Shown here: positions 27,168 to 36,700 of the stretch, piece by piece
Position numbering within the stretch: position 1 is the first letter of the stretch
Layout of the letters: every line of letters starts with the position of its first letter
NCBI RefSeq assembly: GCF_900109545.1
Contig: NZ_FOAP01000021.1
Span: forward strand, 62,001-126,000
Direction: 5' to 3'
Source of the DNA: Stigmatella aurantiaca
Lineage (GTDB): Bacteria > Myxococcota > Myxococcia > Myxococcales > Myxococcaceae
Length of the DNA stretch: 64,000 nt
Made by a program: the position numbers and the translations under genes
Notes under the pieces: generated by a model
Database searches by the model: none
What the model saw: the letters and a program-made list of their open reading frames with translations, nothing else
Told to the model about the DNA's origin: nothing

Positions 27168-27442
27168 GGACGCTCCTTGATGGAGGCCCGCGAGGCAGGC
27201 CTCCACGGTGCAATCTTAACTAGGGGTGGGGCCGTTTGGGGACGGGGCGCCGCGAGCGACAGGGGTACTTGCAAGACTTTCCTATGAGCGGCACAATCCC
27301 GGACTCTCGCTGGAGTGTTCCGGATGAAAATCCGGATGCGCAGCTCCCACGCCGCGTGAGCATTCCGTCCAGAGGGCAGCGCGCTTCAGCCGTTCCCGGA
27401 CGGGAGCGCGGGCTGGGTGGGAAGCGTTCGAGGCGGTGATGA
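27168..27442. promoter_or_regulatory. Divergent control region of the two NRPS transcripts
   Basis: This 275-bp gap sits between the SHMT-like gene (minus) and the A-first NRPS (plus), so it should carry both promoters. The only clear structure is a perfect 7-bp hairpin with a GAAA loop at 27319-27336. No confident promoter hexamers were seen. Confidence 0.45.
27319..27336. repeat. Perfect 7-bp inverted repeat with GAAA loop
   Basis: TCCGGAT, GAAA, ATCCGGA. On the plus strand it is an RNA hairpin capped by a GNRA tetraloop, about 107 bp before the NRPS start at 27443. It could be a leader structure or an operator. No function can be assigned. Confidence 0.6.
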
Positions 27443-30400
27443 ATGGCTAGGTCGACACCGCAGGCGGGACTCCCTCTTGGGGACGCTCCAACCCTGGACG
27501 GGGAGGACGCGCGCGCTTCCTCCTTCCTGCTGCACGAGCAGGTCGCAGCGCAGGCCCGGCGCACGCCGGACGCCATCGCGATCTGGTCCGAAGAGGGGGA
27601 GGTGTCCTATGGGGAACTGGAGGCTCGCGCCAACCGGCTCGCCCACCACCTGCAGCGGCTTGGGGTGGGGCCCGAGTCCATCGTGGGGCTGCACGTCCCT
27701 CGCTCCATCGACATGGTGGTCTGCGTGCTCGGGATCTGGAAGGCGGCGGGTGCCTATCTTCCGCTCGATCCGGAGTACCCCGCCGAGCGCCTGCGGCTCT
27801 TCCTGGCGGACGCGCGCGCGGACGTGCTGGTGACCTCCAGCTCCACGGGCGTGTGGTGGGAGTGGGACGAGCACCGCGCCGTCGATCTCCGGCGGGATGC
27901 GGCCCGGATCGCTTCCGAGCCCGATTCTCCGCCCGGCAACGGACTCACCGCCGGGCACCTGGCCTACGTCATCTACACGTCGGGCTCTACGGGGAGCCCA
28001 AAGGGCGTGATGGTAACGCACCGGGCGGTGGCCAACCACTTGCGCTGGCGCCAGGAGACGTACCCTCTCGGCGCGGGAGACGCATTCCTGCAGAAGGCCT
28101 CCCTGAGCTTTGACATCTCGGTCTGGGAGATCTTCGCGCCGCTGATAGCTGGCGCGCGCCTGGTGCTGGCCCGGCCGGGCGGACAGCGGGATGGAGGCTA
28201 CCTAGCCGGCCTGATCGCACGGCAGAACGTGTCCATCGCGCACTTTGGCCCCACGCTGCTTCGGTTGGTGCTGGAGGAGCCGGACCTGGAGCGCTGCGCA
28301 TCGCTGCGGCACGTCTTCTGTGGTGGCGAGGTGGTCCCGGTTTCCCTGTGTGAGCGGTTGCTGGCGCGGGTGCCAGCGCAGCTTCACCACCAATATGGGC
28401 CTACCGAGGCGACCATCGACGCCTCCTGCTGGGACTGCCTCCCGGGGGAGACTCGCCCTTATGTCCCGATGGGAGAGCCCGTGGCGAATACGCGGCTCTA
28501 TGTCCTGAACGAGCGCGGTCATGCCGCCGCGCAGGGGGAGGTGGGAGAACTCCTCATCGGAGGGGTAGGTTTGGCACGGGGTTACCTCCGGCGCCCGGAC
28601 CTCACCGCCGCTGCCTTCGTCCCGGATCCGTTCAGCGAGGAGCCGGGTGCGCGGCTGTACCGCACGGGAGATCTCGTGCGGCGGATGCCGGATGGGACGC
28701 TGCAGTTCCTTGGCCGCCGCGATCATCAGGTCAAAGTTCGTGGCTATCGCGTCGAACTGGGCGAGATCGAGGCGGCCCTCATGGGTCACCCCGGGCTCCG
28801 CGAGGCGGTGGTGGTGGACCGCAGCGGAGCGGAGGGCGAGAGCCGGCTGGTGGCCTACGTCGTCCCGGCGCGGAACGCCGCGGAGCCGCTCGAGCTCACG
28901 GCGCTTCGGGCGGCCCTGGAGCGGTCCTTGCCGGATTACATGCTCCCGGCGGTCTTCGTCCGGCTGGACGGATTTCCACTCACCCCGACAGGCAAGGTGG
29001 ACCGCCGCGCGCTGCCAGAGCCATCGGAATTCAATCGCCTCGTGCCATCAGGCCTTCATGAGGCGCCGCGGGATGCGCTGGAGGCAAGGCTGTCTCAGCT
29101 CTGGGGAGAGGTATTGCGCGTCGCGCTCCCGGGGCGTAACGCACACTTCCTGGAACTGGGCGGTGACTCCATCCTCGCTGTCCGGATCGCCGCCCGCATC
29201 CGCGAGGCGGGTTACCGGTGCCGCCCCCCCCAGCTCTTCAGCCATCCCACCATCGCGGAGCTGGCCGGGGTGCTGCGCGCGGCCTTACAGCAATTCCCGG
29301 AGGGGCGGCAAACGTCCGCTGTCCCGGAGGACGAGCGGGCCCTTACTGCCCTGTCAGAGCCATATCCGCTCACGCCCATGCAGGAGGGGATGCTGTTCCA
29401 CACGCTGCTCGTGCCCGGCTCGCGCGTTTACCACGAGCAGCTGGAGTTCGAACTCCGTGGGCCGCTCGTGCCAGAACTTATCGAGCAGGCCTGGTGCGAG
29501 GTGGGAGCCCGTCATCCGGGTCTGCGGACGCGCTTCCAGTGGGAGGGGCTCCCCGCTCCGCGCCAGGCCGAGGCGCGGGAGTTCCCGCCGATCGAGTGGT
29601 GGGACTGGCGCTCACAGGAGCCACTCACGTTCACGGAACGGCGCGAGCGATTCCTCGCCGAGGACCGGGCGCGCGGTTTTACGCTCACGGACGCGCCGCC
29701 GGTGCGTCTGGCGGTGGTCCGGCTGGAGGACGCGCGGTACTGGGCCGTCTGGAGCCTGCACCACCTCGTCTTCGACGGCTGGAGCGCGGCGCTCGTTCTG
29801 GGCGAACTCTTCGCCACGTACGCGGCGCTCCGGGCCGGGACCCGTCATGAGCTGCCCCCAGCCCGGCCGTACCGGGACTTCGTGCGATGGATCCGCTCGC
29901 GCGACTTCTCCACGGAGGCTCCGTCCTGGCAGGAAATGCTGGGCCAAGGCGTCACTCCAACGCCATTGAGCGTGGATCGTCGGCCCACTGGCCGCGTGCC
30001 GGAGCCGGATGCGGCGTTGCCGCTGCGGCTCGATCCCGGTCGGACCGCCCGGCTCAAGGCCCTCGCGGGGCGTCATCGGATCACGCTGAACACGCTTCTG
30101 GCGGGAGCGTGGGCCGTGCTCCTGGGGCGATACAGCGGCCAGCGCCAGGTGACGTTTGGGCTGGCGGTGTCCGGGCGGTCCATCGAGCTGGACGGCGTGG
30201 AATGCATCGCCGGGTTGCTGCTCAACACGTTGGCCGTGCGGGTGGAGGTGTCCTCCCAGTCCACTGCCGAGGGCTGGCTGCGCACGCTTCAGGCTCGACT
30301 CACTGAGTTCCTTGCGCATGAGCAGACACCGCTTGCCGACGTCCAGCGGTGGTGTGCGGGCAAGCCCGGTGAGACGCTTTTCGAGAGCCTGCTCGTCTTC

Positions 30401-33400
30401 GAGAATTACCCTGCGGAGGCGGCGTGCTGGAGTCCACCAGGCACCGGGCTCGTTGTCGAGCGCCGCTTCGGCGCGGCGCGCGCCCCTTATGCGCTCACGA
30501 TCACCGCGCGTCCGGGCGAGTCGCTCGAACTGTGGGCCTCCTACGAGCGCGCCCGGTTCAGCGATGAGGTGATCCAGCGTCTGCTGGGGCACCTGGAGCA
30601 GTCACTCTGGGCGCTGGCCGAGGGGGGCTCCATGGCGCTGGCCTCGCTGGAGCTGCTGCCGGGGGACGAACTGTCGGCGTTGCTGGAGCGAGGCCGAGGA
30701 CCGCGGGTGGCACCTCCGGACGAGGCCGATCTCCCCGCCCTTTTCGAAGCCCAGGCCGCGCGCACTCGGGATGCGGTTGCGGCGGTGTTCCAGGACGAGA
30801 GGGTGACGTACCGCGAGCTGGACGCGCGCGCCAACCAGCTCGCCCACCTGCTGCGAGGCCACGGCATTGGACCGGAGGCGCGGGTGGGGCTCTGTCTCCC
30901 GCGCTCGCTGGAGCTGCTGGTCGCGGTGCTGGGGGTGCTCAAAGCAGGCGGGGCTTATGTCCCGCTGGATCCAGACTACCCAGCCGAGCGGACGGCTTAC
31001 ATGATGTCGGACGCGGGCGTGACCGTGCTGTTGACGCAGGCCTCGGTGCGCGGACGGCTTCCCGCCGGGCAGGTCCGGTCGATCCTCCTCGATGAGGTCC
31101 GCGCTGAGCTGGCCGCGTTGCCCTCCACGCCCCCGCCGCGGCCGGTGCTCCCCACCCGGTTGGCGTACGTCCTCTACACCTCCGGCTCCACCGGGCGTCC
31201 CAAGGGCGTGATGGTGACGCACCAGAACCTGCTCAACTTCCTCCAGTCAATGCGGCGCGAGCCGGAACTGCGGCCAGAGGACGTGGTGCTTGCGCTGACC
31301 TCACTCTCCTTCGACATCGCGGGGCTGGAGCTTTTTCTGCCGCTGGGGGTAGGGGCCCGCGTGGTGATCGCGCCGCAGGAGTGGCAACGCGATGGGGCAC
31401 TTCTGGCCGAGGGGTTGGCCAAGTGCGGCGCGACGGTGTTGCAGGCCACCCCAGCCACCTGGCAGATGCTGCTGCAGGTTGGGCTCCCGGCGGGCCTGCG
31501 GCTGCGTGCCTTCTGCGGTGGAGAGGCCATGTCCCGCCCGCTCGCCCGCGCACTCGGGGAGGTGGCCGCGAGCGTCTGGAACCTGTATGGCCCCACCGAG
31601 ACGACCATCTGGTCCGCGGTGGAGCGCCTCCAGGGCGAGGAGGCCGAGCCGTCGCTCGGACACGCCATTGACAACACGGAGCTCTATGTCCTTGACGCGG
31701 GCGGACGCCCGGTGCCGGTGGGTGTCCCGGGCGAGCTGTTCATCGGCGGCGCGGGGGTGGCCCGGGGCTACCTTGGCCAACCGGCGCTCACGGCGGAGCG
31801 CTTCGTTCCTGATCCTTTCGCGGCCGCGCTGGGGGCGCGCCTGTACCGCACTGGCGATCTCGTCCGCTGGCGGGAGGGAGGGGGGCTCGAGTTCCTCGGG
31901 CGCATCGACCAGCAGGTGAAGGTGCGTGGCCACCGCATCGAGCTGGCGGAGATCGAGGCGACGCTCGCCGGGCATCCGGCGGTGGAGCAGGCGGTGGTTG
32001 CTGCCCGGGTGCACGCAGCAGAGGATGTGCGGCTGGTGGCGTACTTCATCCCGCGGACGGGCCAGGACGGGAGGGATGTGGAAGCGCTGCGCCAGTGGCT
32101 CTCGGAGCGGTTGCCTGGGCCCATGGTGCCCACCGTGTTCGTCCCTCTGGCCTGCTTTCCGTTGACGCCGAACGGCAAGATCGATCGCCGCGCATTGCCA
32201 GCTCCAGATTGGGGGGCGGCGCCGCGGGGCACGGGTGCGTCCGTCCCGCCTCGGAGCGCCACCGAGCACGCCGTGGCGGAACTCTGGCGCGAGCTGCTGG
32301 GCGGGAGTGCGGCCCCCAGCGTGTTCGACAGCTTTTTCGCGTTGGGGGGCCACTCGTTGCTGGCGGTCCGGTTCGTCATGCGGGCGCGCGCCATCTTCAG
32401 GGTCGGGCTGTCGCTTCAGGCGCTGCTTGAGGAGCCGACCGTCGCAGGGATGGCGGCGGTCATCGACGCGGCGTTGGCGCGCTCGCCAATATCGAGAGGG
32501 GAGGCGGAGGTGGATCCGATGGCAGACGCCGTGCTGCCACCCGGGATCAATCCTCGTGGCACGGTGCCCGCGCGGCCGCGCCCCCCTTGGCACCTCCTGC
32601 TCACTGGCGCGACCGGCTTCGTCGGCGCCTTCCTGTTGAAGGAGCTGCTGGACAGGCTGCCCGCGCGCGTCCACTGCCTCATCCGCGCGGCTGGGCGCGA
32701 GGAGGCAGGGGTCAAGCTGGAACGGCGGCTCCGCGCCTACGGGCTCTGGGAGGAGCGCTTCCGGGAGCGGATCGAACCTGTTCCGGGAGATCTGGCGAAG
32801 CCCGGGCTGGGGCTCTCGTCCGCGCAGCTCGGAGCGCTTGCCGGGCGGATTGACGCCATCTACCACTGCGGCGCGGTGGTGAGCTTCCTCTACCCGTACC
32901 GGGAGCTGAGGGCGCCCAACGTGCAAGCGACGCAGGCGCTTCTGGAGCTTGCGTGCCGGGGACGGCCGAAGGTGTTCCACCACGTGTCCACGCTGTCCGT
33001 CTTCCCACCGCATCTTCGCCGGGGAGGGGCCCTTCTCTCGGAGGAGGATGCCATCGAGGGGGCGACCGGCTTCCGCACGGGCTACGCCCAGAGCAAATGG
33101 GTGGCAGAGCGGTTGGTGGCGCAGGCCCGTAGCCGGGGAATGCAGGTTGCCATTTACCGCCTGGGCAACGTGACCGGCCACAGCCAAACGGGCGTCTGGA
33201 ATACCACCGACTTCGTCACCCGGACCCTGAAGAGCTTCATCCAACTCGGCAGCATGCCGGTGTTGGACGGCACGCTGGACCTGCTGCCGGTGGATTTCGT
33301 GGCGAAGGCGATCGTGCACCTGTCGCGAGAGCCCCGAGCCCTCGGGAGGACGTTCCACATGAGCCATCCACGGCCGGTGTCGGCCGGGCTGCTGCGGGGT

Positions 33401-33727
33401 TGGATGGAGACATTGGGCTATTCGCTGCGCAGCCTGTCGCAGACCGAGTGGCTCGATGAGTTGCGGCGGGAGACCGAGCGCCGGGACCACAACGCTCTCT
33501 TCGCGCTTGCTCCCCTGATCGGAGCGCGGGAGGAACCGGGCGGCGCGAGGCCCCTGCAGCTCTTTTCGTCCTGGGGACACGTGGACCACCGGAACACGCG
33601 CGCGGGTTTGGAGGGCAGTGGCATCGAATGCCCGCCGGTGGACGAGTTCCTTTTCCGCACCTACTTCAAGTACTTTATTGAGAGCGGCTTCCTCGGCGCG
33701 CCTGGTACTACCTGGTTCGATGCGTGA
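27443..33727 (+). CDS. NRPS: A-T-C-A(Gly-like)-T-thioester reductase
   Basis: This 2,094-residue protein starts at ATG and has no N-terminal C domain. Domains: A1 (about 25-535; YTSGSTGSPKG), carrier 1 (LGGDSILAVR near 575), C (HHLVFDGWS near 772), A2 (YTSGSTGRPKG near 1250), carrier 2 (LGGHSLLAVR near 1638) and a terminal NAD(P)H reductase domain (GATGFVG near 1721, catalytic YAQSK near 1880). By hand alignment the A1 pocket reads D-I-W-H-F-G-Q-I-D-(K), which I cannot assign. A2 reads D-I-L-Q-F-G-L-I-W-(K), very close to Gly codes. The reductase would release the chain as a glycinal or, after two reductions, an ethanolamine end, as known for linear gramicidin. Carrier 1 is of the GGDSI type and the next C domain starts like a DCL domain, although no E domain precedes it. 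A1 probably pairs with the orphan C domain ending the protein at 15220-21393. Confidence 0.95.
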   Translation: MARSTPQAGLPLGDAPTLDGEDARASSFLLHEQVAAQARRTPDAIAIWSEEGEVSYGELEARANRLAHHLQRLGVGPESIVGLHVPRSIDMVVCVLGIWKAAGAYLPLDPEYPAERLRLFLADARADVLVTSSSTGVWWEWDEHRAVDLRRDAARIASEPDSPPGNGLTAGHLAYVIYTSGSTGSPKGVMVTHRAVANHLRWRQETYPLGAGDAFLQKASLSFDISVWEIFAPLIAGARLVLARPGGQRDGGYLAGLIARQNVSIAHFGPTLLRLVLEEPDLERCASLRHVFCGGEVVPVSLCERLLARVPAQLHHQYGPTEATIDASCWDCLPGETRPYVPMGEPVANTRLYVLNERGHAAAQGEVGELLIGGVGLARGYLRRPDLTAAAFVPDPFSEEPGARLYRTGDLVRRMPDGTLQFLGRRDHQVKVRGYRVELGEIEAALMGHPGLREAVVVDRSGAEGESRLVAYVVPARNAAEPLELTALRAALERSLPDYMLPAVFVRLDGFPLTPTGKVDRRALPEPSEFNRLVPSGLHEAPRDALEARLSQLWGEVLRVALPGRNAHFLELGGDSILAVRIAARIREAGYRCRPPQLFSHPTIAELAGVLRAALQQFPEGRQTSAVPEDERALTALSEPYPLTPMQEGMLFHTLLVPGSRVYHEQLEFELRGPLVPELIEQAWCEVGARHPGLRTRFQWEGLPAPRQAEAREFPPIEWWDWRSQEPLTFTERRERFLAEDRARGFTLTDAPPVRLAVVRLEDARYWAVWSLHHLVFDGWSAALVLGELFATYAALRAGTRHELPPARPYRDFVRWIRSRDFSTEAPSWQEMLGQGVTPTPLSVDRRPTGRVPEPDAALPLRLDPGRTARLKALAGRHRITLNTLLAGAWAVLLGRYSGQRQVTFGLAVSGRSIELDGVECIAGLLLNTLAVRVEVSSQSTAEGWLRTLQARLTEFLAHEQTPLADVQRWCAGKPGETLFESLLVFENYPAEAACWSPPGTGLVVERRFGAARAPYALTITARPGESLELWASYERARFSDEVIQRLLGHLEQSLWALAEGGSMALASLELLPGDELSALLERGRGPRVAPPDEADLPALFEAQAARTRDAVAAVFQDERVTYRELDARANQLAHLLRGHGIGPEARVGLCLPRSLELLVAVLGVLKAGGAYVPLDPDYPAERTAYMMSDAGVTVLLTQASVRGRLPAGQVRSILLDEVRAELAALPSTPPPRPVLPTRLAYVLYTSGSTGRPKGVMVTHQNLLNFLQSMRREPELRPEDVVLALTSLSFDIAGLELFLPLGVGARVVIAPQEWQRDGALLAEGLAKCGATVLQATPATWQMLLQVGLPAGLRLRAFCGGEAMSRPLARALGEVAASVWNLYGPTETTIWSAVERLQGEEAEPSLGHAIDNTELYVLDAGGRPVPVGVPGELFIGGAGVARGYLGQPALTAERFVPDPFAAALGARLYRTGDLVRWREGGGLEFLGRIDQQVKVRGHRIELAEIEATLAGHPAVEQAVVAARVHAAEDVRLVAYFIPRTGQDGRDVEALRQWLSERLPGPMVPTVFVPLACFPLTPNGKIDRRALPAPDWGAAPRGTGASVPPRSATEHAVAELWRELLGGSAAPSVFDSFFALGGHSLLAVRFVMRARAIFRVGLSLQALLEEPTVAGMAAVIDAALARSPISRGEAEVDPMADAVLPPGINPRGTVPARPRPPWHLLLTGATGFVGAFLLKELLDRLPARVHCLIRAAGREEAGVKLERRLRAYGLWEERFRERIEPVPGDLAKPGLGLSSAQLGALAGRIDAIYHCGAVVSFLYPYRELRAPNVQATQALLELACRGRPKVFHHVSTLSVFPPHLRRGGALLSEEDAIEGATGFRTGYAQSKWVAERLVAQARSRGMQVAIYRLGNVTGHSQTGVWNTTDFVTRTLKSFIQLGSMPVLDGTLDLLPVDFVAKAIVHLSREPRALGRTFHMSHPRPVSAGLLRGWMETLGYSLRSLSQTEWLDELRRETERRDHNALFALAPLIGAREEPGGARPLQLFSSWGHVDHRNTRAGLEGSGIECPPVDEFLFRTYFKYFIESGFLGAPGTTWFDA

Positions 33728-33754
33728 GGGCCCTTTCCAACTAACCAGGTGGTA

Positions 33755-36700
33755 CTAGCGCAGCGCCGCGAGGGCCGCGCCGACCTTCGCCACCGTCACC
33801 GACACGGGCGTCGTCACCTCCGGAGCGAAGATGGCCACGCGGAGCTCCTCGAAGGCCCACCGCAGCTCCTGCGCCGCCTCCTGGTCACGCACGGTGGGGC
33901 GCCTGGCGAGGAAGGTCTCCCACAGGGGGGTGAAGGGCGCGGCCTTCCCTGCGTCCTTGCCGGGGTTCGCCACCGCACGCGACAGCCGTGCCTGGGCCGC
34001 GCGGAGGTAGCGCGGGTAGTTCAGCAGGCGCACGAAGGGAATCCACTCGATGAGGTTCGCGGGGAACAGGTGCCCGAGCTGCGAGCGGATGTCCCGTACG
34101 GCCGCCGAGCCGCTCGGCCCCTTGGATGCTGCCTTGAGTGCAGCGAGCGTCGCAGCCAGCTCCGATGAGGTGACACCGACGGCGCCCGCCCACTCCCGGG
34201 CCATACGCTCGATGTGCGGTGAGCCCTCACGGACCAGCGCCTCGAAGGCCGCCTTCGTGCGGGGCAGAGGCGCACCCGGTGCGAGCTGGAACGCATCGTC
34301 GACGCTGCGTGCGAGGACGAGCGCCCGGAAGGCGTCGGCCTGGCCCCGCGCGGGCGGCGCGCCGTCCAGGGACGGGAAGGGCAGCGGCATGCGCGCGGCG
34401 CTGACGGCCACGTGTCCGCGCGCGGCGAGCATCAGGAGCCGGCGGACCCCCGTGCGCGTGGCCGCGTCGGCGGCGGAGGAGGTCTCGAGCAGTACCAGGT
34501 CCACAGCCGCGCCCCGGTCGACGAGCGCGGGGTAGCTGCGGACCTCGAGCCCGCCGACCCGCCGGGTGACCGCCGGGGGCAGCTCGCCGAAGGTCCAGGC
34601 CGTCAGCCCCTTGCGCTCCCAGTCCGAAGCGGGTGCCGCGCTGCGCAGCGCCGCCCGTGCACGTCCCCCGTACTGCTCGAGCAGCGCGTCGGCGTCGCGG
34701 CTCCGCGCGAGCTCCTTTCCCCGCTCGTCGAGCACCCGGAGCGTGATGCGCAGGTACGGCGCCACGGCATCCGCTCGGAGGGACTCCTCGGGCACGTCCA
34801 CGCCGCACAGCCGGGACACCGCGCGCGCGAGCGCTGGAATCATCGGCCCGCGGAAGGGCACAAGTTCCTTCTCGAGACGGTCGGCCAGGGCCGGCACGGG
34901 CCCCAGCTGCTTGCGCTGGGCGCGGGGGACCTGCTCGAGCAGGGCGGTGAGTTTCTCCCGCTGCCACCCGGGGATGGTCCAGTCGAGCTCACCCGGGACC
35001 AACTGGGGGAGCAGCAGCAGCGGCACGCTCAGGGTGATGCCGTCGTCCTCGGCTGTGGGGTCGAAGGTGTACGCCACCGGCACGGACGTGCCGTGCAGGG
35101 TGATGGCGTCCGGGTAGTGCGCCGGGGACAGGCCCGGGTCGTGCGAGAGGGCATCCTCCATCGAGAGGACGAGCACGTTGGGGTCGGCCGCCTCGGCCTT
35201 GCGGCGCCAGGCCTCGAAGCTCGCTCCGTCCGTCACGTCCGCCGGGAGGCACTGGTCGAAGAACGTCAGCAGCGCCTCGCTGTCGAGCAGCTCGCTGCGC
35301 CGGGCCTTGTCCCGCAGGCGCGCCACGCGCTCGAGCACCTGGCGGTTCTTCTCCTGGAACGCCCCCCGGGTGCGGTACTCGCCGCGCACCAGGGCATGCT
35401 CGATGAACATCAGCCGTGCCCGGGCGGGGTCCATGCTGGCCAGGGCCACGGGGCGCTCCTTGAAGACCTGAAGCCCGAAGAGGGTCGCGTTCTCCTTCAC
35501 CACGGCGCGCGCGGACTTCTCCGACCAGTGCGGATCGGAGTAGCTGCGCTTGAGCAGGTGGGGGGCCGCCGCCGCGAGCCACTCCGGGTCGAGCTTCGCC
35601 ACGGTGCGCGCGAACAGCTGGGACGTCTCCACGAGCTCGAACGCCATCACCCAGGCAGGGGGCTTTTTCGCGAGCGCCGACGAGGGGTGAACCATGAAGC
35701 GCGTCTGCTTCGCGCCCGTATAGTGGCGCTGCTCCGGATTCCACTGGCCGATGCGGGACAGGAGCCCGGTGAGGAGCGCCTGATGCAGGACGTCCCCGCG
35801 CGCCGGTGCGCCCCGGCCCTTGCGCGGCAGGCGCAGCTCGCGGACGGTCTCCTCGAGCTGGCGCTGGACGTCCCGCCACTCACGCACCCGCAGGAAGGAC
35901 AGGAAGTTGTCCCGGCACACGCGCCGCAGATGGGAGGTCCCCCGGCCCTCCGCCTCGCGCACGAACGCCCACAGCTTGAGGAGCCCCGTGAAGTCCGAGT
36001 GCTCGTCACGGAAGCGCCGGTGCAACTCGTCCGCCTTCTGCGCGAGCTCCCGTGGCCGCTCACGCGGGTCCTGCAGGTTGAGCGCTGCGGCGACGATGAG
36101 CACCTCGTCCAGGCATCCGTACTCGGCGCCGGCGAGAATCATCCGCGCGATGCGCGGGTCCACCGGGAAGCGCGCGAGCTGGTGCCCGAGCGGCGTCAAG
36201 GTGCGATCCTTGCCCTCGATGGCCCCGAGCTCCTCGAGTACCCGCCAGCCCTCGGCGATGGCCCTCGGCTGGGGCGGGTCGAGAAAGGGGAAGTCCTCGA
36301 CGTCACCGAGGCCGAGGGACTTCATCCGCAGGATGACCCCCGCGAGCCCGGTGCGCTTGATTTCCGGGTCGGTGAAGGCGGGCCGCGTGGTGAAGCTCGC
36401 CTCGTCGTAGAGGCGCACGCAGATCCCCTCGCGCACGCGGCCGCAGCGCCCTTTGCGCTGGTCGGCGCTGGCCTGGGAGACCGGCTCGATGTGCAGGCGC
36501 GTGGTGCCCGAGCGCGGGTCGTAGCGCGACAGGCGCGCCACCCCCGTGTCCACGACGTACACGATGCCCGGGATGGTGACCGACGTCTCCGCGACGTTGG
36601 TGGCGAGGATGACCCGGCGCTCGGGGATGGTGGCGAAGACGCGCGACTGCTCGGCGGCCGACAGGCGCGCATACAGGGGCTGCACCACCGTGCCGCGGAG

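Noticed and set aside
31301-33589. Minus-strand open frame of 762 codons
   Set aside because: Antisense to the A2-T-TD region, which carries all NRPS motifs; a shadow.
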